Source of the DNA: Gammaproteobacteria bacterium
Lineage (GTDB): Bacteria; Pseudomonadota; Gammaproteobacteria; SZUA-229
Direction: 5' to 3'
Assembly: GCA_030637945.1 (NCBI GenBank)
Contig: DAOWFN010000148.1
Coordinates: 1 to 5,630, forward strand
DNA: 5,630 bases
Each line of letters opens with the position of its first letter. The stretch's first letter is position 1. The notes under the pieces were generated by a model. It did not search any database, had not been told where the DNA came from, and saw only the letters and a program-made list of their open reading frames with translations. Below, one piece after another: positions 1 to 5,201 of the stretch. The translations under genes and the position numbers were made by a program.

Positions 1-156
1 CAGCATGGTTTTTACTTCGTCCATCATGCCGACAAAAGCAGGATCAAGGTGGCCGATGCAGGGGCGAGCCATAGCGCCTGTTACGCGTGGATGTACATCA
101 GAAGGACCAGGACCCATCAAAGTGCGAACGGGTGGGTTAAATGAAGTGATGCTCAT
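1..156 (-). CDS. Alanine/serine-glyoxylate aminotransferase family protein, class V PLP enzyme (N-terminal part, cut by window edge)
   Basis: The minus-strand frame opens at ATG 156-154 and stays open for 52 codons to the window edge, so only the N-terminus is visible. It begins MSITSFNPPVRTLMGPGPSD and continues with an AMARPCIGHLDPAF segment and MDEVK. The LMGPGPS(D/N)..PRV..AM...IGHLDP..V..MDE.K pattern is the recognised start of the alanine/serine-glyoxylate aminotransferase group of fold-type I class V aminotransferases. These cytoplasmic PLP enzymes transfer an amino group from alanine or serine to glyoxylate, giving glycine. The PLP lysine and the rest of the protein lie outside the window. 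An AAGG ribosome site sits 7 nt before the ATG. The gene lies downstream of glcDEF on the same strand, and glyoxylate is what GlcDEF produces, which supports the assignment. The amino donor (alanine or serine) cannot be told from this fragment; the family call is firm. Confidence 0.88.
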   Translation of the reverse strand, partial: MSITSFNPPVRTLMGPGPSDVHPRVTGAMARPCIGHLDPAFVGMMDEVKTML

Positions 157-163
157 GATTTTG

Positions 164-167
164 CCTT
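164..167 (-). promoter_or_regulatory. Ribosome binding site of the aminotransferase gene
   Basis: On the minus strand AAGG stands 7 nt upstream of ATG 156. It is a normally spaced Shine-Dalgarno element and fixes the start, giving an N-terminus of the length usual for this family. Confidence 0.6.
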
Positions 168-215
168 TTGTATATAAATTGATTGCGCGCTATTGTGCCA
201 GAAATTAATATTTTC

Positions 216-238
216 AACCACTTATAAGTAATGTGGTT
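216..238. promoter_or_regulatory. Inverted repeat AACCAC-N11-GTGGTT upstream of the aminotransferase gene: possible operator
   Basis: AACCAC (216-221) and GTGGTT (233-238) are perfect 6-bp arms around an 11-nt AT-rich centre. The centre overlaps a 10-bp palindrome ACTTATAAGT (220-229). The repeat lies about 60-80 bp upstream of the aminotransferase ATG. Read on the minus strand it contains TATAAG (226-221), which could be a -10 box, but I see no good -35 at the right distance. The symmetry and position suit a dimeric regulator site. Chance occurrence cannot be excluded, and no regulator gene is in the window. Confidence 0.3.
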
Positions 239-271
239 TTATCTGCTTCTGCTGGCTGAGGTGCTGAATTC

Positions 272-335
272 ATCGTGGAACAAGATTCCGCTCCTACGGG
301 CGAGTGTATGTAGGAGCGGAATCTTGTTCCGCGAT
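272..335. repeat. Pair of inverted REP-like elements (BIME-type palindrome)
   Basis: Arms 272-297 and 310-335 are 26 bp each and are reverse complements except at one position (T276 against G331), around a 12-nt centre (298-309). Each arm, read outward from the centre, starts GTAG followed by GAGCGGAATCTTGTTCC. Each can fold alone: GCGGAA (316-321) and TTCCGC (327-332) form a 6-bp stem with a 5-nt loop, and the left copy has one weak position (T276 opposite G290). A GTAG tetranucleotide in front of a short imperfect hairpin is the known signature of REP elements mobilised by RAYT (TnpA-REP) transposases, and two inverted copies make a BIME. The pair lies 32 bp beyond the glcF stop, where its transcript could form a long hairpin that stabilises or ends the glcDEF message. 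No RAYT gene is in the window. Confidence 0.75.
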
Positions 336-366
336 CTTTACAGCGGTGGCTGGAATAATGGGAGGC

Positions 367-1599
367 TTATACCAGTAATTCTAGCCAGTGTTTGACTTGT
401 GTATCAGTGCCACTCTGCAGATGCAGCTGGCAACCAATATTTGCAGTAACAATCATATCTGTCCCAACTTTTTCTATGTGACCAAGTTTATTTGCTAACA
501 ATTGTTGCGATAGCGCTTTCTGAGTAATGGAATATGTACCCGCTGAGCCACAACAAAGGTGCTTGTCTTTAAACGATTTCACTTCAAAACCACAGTCACT
601 TAAAATCGGTTCGATCAAATTATTGAGTTTCATGCCGTGTTGCAGGGTGCAAGGTGGATGAAAAGCTATGTTCTTGTTAGAGCTGTCATCTTTAATTAGT
701 TGACTGATACTTGTCTGTTTGTTGTTTTTTATTTCAGCAGAAACAATTTCGGCGGGATCCTTATAGAGCGTGCTGATAGTCTTCGCTTTTTCTGCGTATT
801 CACCATCACTCTTTAGTAGCTGTTCGTATTCTTTTATGGCGACACCGCAGCCACTTGCGGTCATGCAAATCGCTTCGATCTGCTCATTCGCTACAAGTGG
901 GTACCAGTGATCAATGTTTGTTTTTATGATTTTGAACGCTTCATCTTCCGCGTTTAAGTGATGGCTTAATGAGCCGCAGCAACCTGCAGAAGGTGGTTCG
1001 ATGCATTCGATGTTCAATCTATCCAGAACAATTTTTGCTGCGGTATCGATATTTGGTTTTAAATCTGGTTGAACACAACCGGAAATCAATAGTACTTTTC
1101 TTGCGTGAGGCTTTTTCTGGAAACTAATTTTACCCTGTTTTTCTGGTATGGATTGTTGAAGGGATGATGGTAATAGTGGTTTAAATAAACGTCCGACGCT
1201 GAGTAATAGTGAAAATAAAAACCGGCTGAGAAATAATTTTCTAAGAGAAAAATGCAAAAATTGCTGATAGAGGCTTCTGGAAACTCTTTTATTGATTTCT
1301 GAGCGTCCGATATTTAACAGCTGGCTGTAGTTAACGCCGGATGGGCAAGTGCTTTCACAGTTTCTGCAGGTTAAGCATCGGTCAAGATGTAATTGTGTCT
1401 GTCTGCTCGGTGTTTTTCCTTCCAGTGTTTGTTTGATTAAATAGATGCGCCCGCGTGGACCATCCAGTTCATCGCCAAGTAACTGATAGGTGGGGCAGGT
1501 GGCATTGCAGAAACCGCAGTGGACACAGCTGCGTAAAATTTTATCAGCCTCAATGCCTTCAGGTGTCTGTAAAAAGTCGTTTATTAAATTTGTTTTCAT
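367..1599 (-). CDS. glcF: Glycolate oxidase iron-sulfur subunit GlcF
   Basis: This 410-residue protein, about the length of E. coli GlcF, is the electron-transfer subunit of the membrane-associated glycolate dehydrogenase GlcDEF. It would carry electrons from the flavin subunits towards quinone. Two ferredoxin-type [4Fe-4S] motifs are visible: C25-x2-C28-x2-C31-x3-C35-P and C75-x2-C78-x2-C81-x3-C85-P. Two cysteine-rich CCG domains follow, with C175 and C207-C208-G, then C317 and C349-C350-G. The stretch at about 114-144, between the clusters and the CCG domains, is rich in Leu, Phe, Arg and Lys and may be an amphipathic membrane-contact region. The start lies 12 nt after the glcE stop and has no Shine-Dalgarno sequence (ACTCTCTGCC precedes the ATG), so translation is probably coupled to glcE. 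Lactate-oxidation LutA/LldE and GlpC share the CCG fold, but the double cluster plus the glcD-glcE neighbours make GlcF clear. Confidence 0.96.
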   Translation of the reverse strand: MKTNLINDFLQTPEGIEADKILRSCVHCGFCNATCPTYQLLGDELDGPRGRIYLIKQTLEGKTPSRQTQLHLDRCLTCRNCESTCPSGVNYSQLLNIGRSEINKRVSRSLYQQFLHFSLRKLFLSRFLFSLLLSVGRLFKPLLPSSLQQSIPEKQGKISFQKKPHARKVLLISGCVQPDLKPNIDTAAKIVLDRLNIECIEPPSAGCCGSLSHHLNAEDEAFKIIKTNIDHWYPLVANEQIEAICMTASGCGVAIKEYEQLLKSDGEYAEKAKTISTLYKDPAEIVSAEIKNNKQTSISQLIKDDSSNKNIAFHPPCTLQHGMKLNNLIEPILSDCGFEVKSFKDKHLCCGSAGTYSITQKALSQQLLANKLGHIEKVGTDMIVTANIGCQLHLQSGTDTQVKHWLELLV

Positions 1600-1611
1600 G
1601 GCAGAGAGTAT

Positions 1612-2673
1612 TTATAAGTCTGCGTACAGGCGGCCGGGGTTTAAGATGTTTTCCGGGTCGAATGCCTGTTTTAAGCGTTTGTGAATTTTAAGTACGCCCG
1701 GTTGTAAGGGCTGAAAAATGTCCGTTGTTTCATCGCTGTTTGTTAATGGATATCGTTGTGCGTGCCCGTTATGTTTATCGGCAGTTGCGTATAAGTCTTT
1801 TTCACTATTAATCCAGCGCAGTGCACCATTCCATTCAAGTAATTGTTTGTCTGTATCGCCATAAAATCTGGTTGCCATCTGATGCGAGCAGCGCCAGAGG
1901 TTAGCGTTCGTAAAGAAATCGTGTGTCTGGTTTTTTATCGATAGCCAGAAAGCTTCATCAATTTCTTCAGTATCGAAATTGTTATTGATCGTATTGAGTG
2001 ATTGTTTGACTGCGGAGTGTGTGCTGCCTAGCCTTAAATATAGTGTGTTTTTGAAAAAACAGCTGGCAGTGACAGGCAAACCTTGCTGAGTCCATTGCTG
2101 AAGGTTTTTTATTGCGTGGCTCAGCTCTGTGTTTATTTTTAACGATATTTCAGATTCATTAACAGGCAGGATTTTTAAAGAGATATCCAGTAATACCCCC
2201 AAGGTTCCCTGTGCGCCGACCATCAAACGTGCTGCGTCATAACCCGCGACATTTTTCATCACCTGCCCGCCAAAGCGGCATTTTTCTGCTCGGCCATTGA
2301 TGATGGTTGTGCCAAGAACAAAATCACGTACTGAGCCACAGGCGGCGCGGCGAGGACCGGAGAGACCGCAAGCGACGATGCCGCCTATTGTCGTTTCTTC
2401 GCTGTGTTGCGGCGGCTCAAAAGCCAGCATCTGTTTGTTGGCTTTTAGCTCGGATTCTAACTCGCTTAATAAAGTGCCACTGCGAACGGTGACGACCAGT
2501 TCGCTTGGTTGATATTCGGTGATACCTTTGTGCTCAAGAGTATTGATAGCCTGGGCATTAACGTGGTTGCCATAAAAGGTTTTAGAATTTCCGGCGGAAA
2601 TTCGCAGCGGTGTTTTATCATTAAAGGCAATGCTTATCTGCTTAAGCAAGTTGTTGCTAATATCGTTACTCAT
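1612..2673 (-). CDS. glcE: Glycolate oxidase FAD-binding subunit GlcE
   Basis: This 353-residue protein matches the roughly 350 residues of E. coli GlcE, the second flavoprotein-type subunit of glycolate dehydrogenase. It has a PCMH-type FAD-binding domain over roughly residues 15-170: VVTVRSGT (60-67), EPP (86-88), GGIVACGLSGPRR (97-109), GSVRDFVLG (113-121), FGGQVMKNVAGYD (134-146) and LMVGAQGTLGV (150-160). The protein ends with FDPENILNPGRLY, the usual C-terminal signature of this oxidase superfamily. It lacks the large substrate-side domain found in GlcD. The start is set by an in-frame TAA at 2679-2677, just upstream of ATG 2673, and there is no good ribosome site (the ATG is preceded by GACAAAATAAATT). 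It is separated from glcD by 73 nt of AT-rich spacer and from glcF by 12 nt. Order and spacing indicate one operon. Confidence 0.96.
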   Translation of the reverse strand: MSNDISNNLLKQISIAFNDKTPLRISAGNSKTFYGNHVNAQAINTLEHKGITEYQPSELVVTVRSGTLLSELESELKANKQMLAFEPPQHSEETTIGGIVACGLSGPRRAACGSVRDFVLGTTIINGRAEKCRFGGQVMKNVAGYDAARLMVGAQGTLGVLLDISLKILPVNESEISLKINTELSHAIKNLQQWTQQGLPVTASCFFKNTLYLRLGSTHSAVKQSLNTINNNFDTEEIDEAFWLSIKNQTHDFFTNANLWRCSHQMATRFYGDTDKQLLEWNGALRWINSEKDLYATADKHNGHAQRYPLTNSDETTDIFQPLQPGVLKIHKRLKQAFDPENILNPGRLYADL

Positions 2674-2746
2674 AATTTATTTTGTCATCTAGGCCAATGG
2701 GAGAGATGATGTTGTAGTGGTATCGTTCATTGTCGTTTTAATTAAA

Positions 2747-4204
2747 TTAAAATCTTTCAAGTTCTGGATGCGGCAGGTTACCGTGGTGCACATGCATAGC
2801 GCCAAACTCCGCACAGCGTTGCAGCGTTGGAATGTTTTTCCCAGGGTTGAGTAATTGTTTTTCGTCAAACGCAATTTTAATGCTGTGAAATTGTGTTATC
2901 TCATCGCTATTAAACTGGCCGCACATCTGATTGATTTTTTCGATACCGACACCATGCTCACCGGTAATCGTGCCGCCTACTTCAACGCAGAAATCTAAAA
3001 TTTTTCCGCCCAGTTCTTCCGTGCGCTCCAGTTCGCCGTCATTATTTGCATCGAATAAAATAAGTGGATGCAGGTTGCCATCGCCAGCATGAAAAACGTT
3101 TACCACCGTCTGTTTATATTCCGCTGATAATTCACTGATACGTTTTAGTACATTACTGATCTGATGGCGGGGGATGGTGCCATCCATGCAGTAGTAGTCC
3201 GGTGATAAACGACCGACAGCAGGAAATGCGGCTTTACGCCCGGCCCAGAATTGCGCGCGCTGCTCTTCATCTTTTGCAATTTGAATTTTAGTCGCGCCCG
3301 ATTGTTTTAATATTTTTTCAGCAAGTCGTAATTGATCGTTTACCTCTTCGACAGAACCATCTATTTCGCAGAGTAAAATCGCTGCGGCATCGTGTGGATA
3401 ACCGGCGTGCACAAAATCATCTGCTGCTTTAATTGCCGCGTTATCCATTAGTTCCAGTCCCGCAGGAATAATGCCCTGAGCGATTACGTCACTGACAGCT
3501 TGTCCGGCAACCGCGATGTCATCAAATGACGCCAACATCACTTTGGCAACCGCAGGAATCGGTAAAAGCTTAACGGTTATTTCGGTAATGATAGCTAACA
3601 TGCCTTCAGAGCCAGTAAGTAAGGCAAGAAGATCATATCCCGGAGAATCTAACGCATCACAGCCGATGGTTAATTCATCGCCGTCCATGGTTAGTACTTT
3701 TAATTTAATAATATTGTGTACGGTAAGCCCGTATTTCAGGCAATGTACACCACCGGCGTTTTCCGCAACATTACCGCCGATAGAACAGGCAATTTGTGAT
3801 GAAGGGTCAGGAGCGTAATATAGACCAAGTTCTTTTACCGCTTCTGATATGGCAAGATTTCTAACACCGGGCTGCACTACTGCCGTGTGATTTTTTGAAT
3901 CGATGGTGATGATTTTGTTAAATTTAGCGAGACTGAGCAATACGCCATCTTTATGTGGTAGTGCGCCGCCGGATAATCCTGTACCTGCGCCGCGCGCTAC
4001 GACGGGAATATTATTTTCATAACATAGTGAGAGAATAGATTTTAGCTGTTCGATGTTATCTGGTATGGCAACGGCAAGCGGTACTGCCTGATAGGCAGAT
4101 AAAGCATCGCATTCGTAAGGTTTTAAATCTTCTAGCCTGTACAGTAACTGACCGTCTGGAAGAAGCTTTGACAATTTATTTATTATACTTTTTTTGTCGT
4201 TCAT
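2747..4204 (-). CDS. glcD: Glycolate oxidase catalytic FAD subunit GlcD
   Basis: This 485-residue protein is slightly shorter than E. coli GlcD (about 499), the difference being at the N-terminus. It is the catalytic flavoprotein that oxidises glycolate (often D-lactate as well) to glyoxylate at the inner face of the membrane with GlcE and GlcF. The PCMH-type FAD-binding domain covers roughly 35-215, with RGAGTGLSGG (71-80), PDPSSQIACSIGGNVAENAG (132-151) and TGSEGML (197-203). The FAD-linked oxidase C-terminal domain covers roughly 220-460, with FWAGRKAAFPAVGR (319-332), PDYYCMDGTIPR (335-346), HAGDGNLHP (372-380), GEHGVG (415-420) and LLNPGK (451-456). The tail after it, CAEFGAMHVHHG...ELERF, is typical of GlcD and separates it from D-lactate dehydrogenase relatives. 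ATG 4204 is chosen because an in-frame TAA lies six codons upstream (4222-4220); no Shine-Dalgarno precedes it. It is the first gene of the minus-strand operon. Confidence 0.97.
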   Translation of the reverse strand: MNDKKSIINKLSKLLPDGQLLYRLEDLKPYECDALSAYQAVPLAVAIPDNIEQLKSILSLCYENNIPVVARGAGTGLSGGALPHKDGVLLSLAKFNKIITIDSKNHTAVVQPGVRNLAISEAVKELGLYYAPDPSSQIACSIGGNVAENAGGVHCLKYGLTVHNIIKLKVLTMDGDELTIGCDALDSPGYDLLALLTGSEGMLAIITEITVKLLPIPAVAKVMLASFDDIAVAGQAVSDVIAQGIIPAGLELMDNAAIKAADDFVHAGYPHDAAAILLCEIDGSVEEVNDQLRLAEKILKQSGATKIQIAKDEEQRAQFWAGRKAAFPAVGRLSPDYYCMDGTIPRHQISNVLKRISELSAEYKQTVVNVFHAGDGNLHPLILFDANNDGELERTEELGGKILDFCVEVGGTITGEHGVGIEKINQMCGQFNSDEITQFHSIKIAFDEKQLLNPGKNIPTLQRCAEFGAMHVHHGNLPHPELERF

Positions 4205-4222
4205 TAGGCGCTGTTGATTTTA

Positions 4223-4300
4223 ATTTTGTAAGTTTAGGTGAACTGATCTCTAAAATTATCGTCTATTTTATCACGTCCTTAATAGTACATTTTGTAAGTT
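4223..4300. repeat. Direct repeat of ATTTTGTAAGTT in the divergent glcD/yfaZ promoter region
   Basis: The 12-mer ATTTTGTAAGTT occurs perfectly at 4223-4234 and again at 4289-4300, 66 bp apart start to start. The right copy lies where a -35 element for glcD would be, upstream of the proposed -10 at 4270-4265. The left copy lies in the presumed glcD 5' leader. The arrangement resembles two sites for one regulator flanking a promoter, but a 12-bp AT-rich match in a short AT-rich region is only moderate evidence. No regulator is encoded in the window. Confidence 0.4.
4265..4273 (-). promoter_or_regulatory. Candidate extended -10 promoter of the glcDEF operon
   Basis: Read on the minus strand, TGA-TAAAAT is an extended -10 (TGn followed by a 5/6 match to TATAAT). 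It would start transcription near 4258 and give a leader of about 55 nt before glcD. No -35 hexamer with standard spacing is evident, which suits an extended -10 promoter or one that needs an activator. The region is AT-rich, so this is tentative. Confidence 0.4.
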
Positions 4301-4329
4301 CGTTTTATCATCGGGTAGTGGAAGAGCGT

Positions 4330-4337
4330 GTTAGAAT
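4330..4337 (+). promoter_or_regulatory. Candidate extended -10 promoter of the yfaZ-like gene
   Basis: GT-TAGAAT at 4330-4337, preceded by T4329, reads as TGT-TAGAAT, an extended -10 with a 5/6 match to TATAAT (4332-4337). Transcription would start near 4344, leaving a leader of about 36 nt that contains a good ribosome site. The -35 region is not recognisable. Confidence 0.45.
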
Positions 4338-4363
4338 CTGAGCCCAAAATACCAATCAAATAT

Positions 4364-4369
4364 AGAGGT
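4364..4369 (+). promoter_or_regulatory. Ribosome binding site of the yfaZ-like gene
   Basis: AGAGGT stands 10 nt upstream of ATG 4380. It supports this start, which also gives a clean signal peptide. Confidence 0.65.
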
Positions 4370-4379
4370 AAAACACCAC

Positions 4380-4961
4380 ATGCTACGTAAGGTATTGATA
4401 TTAACGGCGCTACTTGTTTCTTTTAATAATGCTTCAGCGGGCGCCATCGATTTTCGTGTTGGCACTGAAATGGCTGAGCTGTCATTTTTAACGCAAGCTT
4501 CATCTTTTGGTTACGGAGGAGCAGACATTGGCTTCGGTGCGTTGATAAATGAAAATAACGATGTTGTCGCAAGCGGTTCAATCCTGGTCAGTGGCAGTAG
4601 TGCGGGCAACGTCAATGGATTGCATTTTGGCGTGGGTGCGAAAGCATATATAGGGGTATTGGATGGTCCTGATGGAACGCTAGATATCGATGGCAGTGCG
4701 ATTGCTATCGGGGCTCGAATCAGATATGTGTTTTCCGGTAGTACACCTATAGCGGTATTAGCTGAAGGTTATTTCGCACCGGAAGTCACCAGCATTGCAG
4801 AATTTGATGGATTAGTGGAATATCGTTTGGCGCTGGAGTTGGAGATTACGCCCAGTGCACGTGCGTATATAGGTTATCGAAATCTTGAAGTAACATTTAA
4901 TGAGCGAATAGATTACGAGGTCGACGACGCAGCGCATGTTGGTGTTCGTTTTGAGTTTTGA
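4380..4961 (+). CDS. YfaZ-family outer-membrane beta-barrel protein
   Basis: The product has 193 residues. Residues 1-20 form a signal peptide: positive MLRK, a hydrophobic core LILTALLVSF, and an A-S-A cleavage site before G21. The mature part alternates polar and hydrophobic residues in beta-strand style, with glycine and aromatic girdle residues such as GYGGADIGFGALINENND (44-61), FGVGAKAYIG (83-92), AIAIGARIRYVF (107-118) and PSARAYIGYRNLEV (158-171). It ends HVGVRFEF, with the terminal Phe that the BAM complex recognises in outer-membrane barrels. The FGVGAKAY, AEGYFAP (128-134) and E(I/V)TPSARAY..YR segments are what I recall for the YfaZ family, whose function is not established; length fits. 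It is transcribed divergently from glcDEF, and nothing shows a role in glycolate uptake. Family call fairly good, role unknown. Confidence 0.8.
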   Translation: MLRKVLILTALLVSFNNASAGAIDFRVGTEMAELSFLTQASSFGYGGADIGFGALINENNDVVASGSILVSGSSAGNVNGLHFGVGAKAYIGVLDGPDGTLDIDGSAIAIGARIRYVFSGSTPIAVLAEGYFAPEVTSIAEFDGLVEYRLALELEITPSARAYIGYRNLEVTFNERIDYEVDDAAHVGVRFEF

Positions 4962-4977
4962 GGACGGTGGCTATAAT
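4951..4977 (+). promoter_or_regulatory. Candidate promoter just after yfaZ, reading towards mazG
   Basis: TATAAT at 4972-4977 is a perfect -10 hexamer. A possible -35, TTGAGT (4951-4956), lies 15 bp upstream, which is shorter than ideal; TTTTGA at 4949-4954 gives 17 bp but matches poorly. Transcription would start near 4984 and run through the large hairpin towards mazG. It overlaps the end of the yfaZ-like gene. Confidence 0.35.
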
Positions 4978-5027
4978 CGAGTGGCTGACGTCGACCCATA
5001 GTTCCCGCTGGAAAAGCTGGAAATCAT

Positions 5028-5131
5028 TAGTCCGCGAATAACGCAAAAGACGCGAAAAAAGCGAAAAGAAAAACAACGAATAATAGACGTTTTTTATTTG
5101 CGTCTTTTGCGTTATTCGCGGACTATTTTTT
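5028..5131 (+). terminator. Large perfect hairpin followed by six T; repeat-derived terminator candidate
   Basis: Arms 5028-5053 and 5100-5125 are 26 bp and perfectly complementary (outer end TAGTCCGCGAATAACGC), around a 46-nt centre. Pairing continues imperfectly for roughly eight more positions into the A-rich and T-rich inner flanks. T5126-T5131 follow the right arm, so on the plus strand the RNA would be a very stable hairpin with a U-tract, a plausible intrinsic terminator for yfaZ. The loop is long for a classical terminator. Each arm is itself quasi-periodic (CGCGAATAA, CGCAAAAGA, CGCGAAAAA, GCGAAAAGA), which points to a dispersed palindromic repeat or MITE-like element that may serve as a terminator secondarily. 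No transposase-type ORF is inside. Confidence 0.55.
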
Positions 5132-5201
5132 CCTCTATGCGAGTAAGTACTTATGGCAGAACTTGCCCCCTACGCTGATTATGTATCTGAGCTGATTTGT
5201 T

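Noticed and set aside
182..198. TGGCAC followed by GC-rich bases on the minus strand upstream of the aminotransferase, considered as a sigma-54 promoter.
   Set aside because: The GG to GC spacing does not fit the required 10 bp, and the downstream TTGC element is absent.
5..208. Plus-strand open frame across the aminotransferase fragment.
   Set aside because: It lies antisense to a clearly conserved protein, its translation looks arbitrary, and it runs into the non-coding spacer.
2689..2730. A 13-codon frame (MNDTTTTSSLPLA) on the minus strand in the glcD-glcE spacer.
   Set aside because: No ribosome site, low-complexity sequence and no similarity that I can recognise; it is the tail of a longer frame overlapping glcD out of phase.
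3516..3818. Plus-strand 100-codon open frame inside glcD.
   Set aside because: It is antisense to the strongly conserved FAD-binding core of GlcD, with no ribosome site and no recognisable family.
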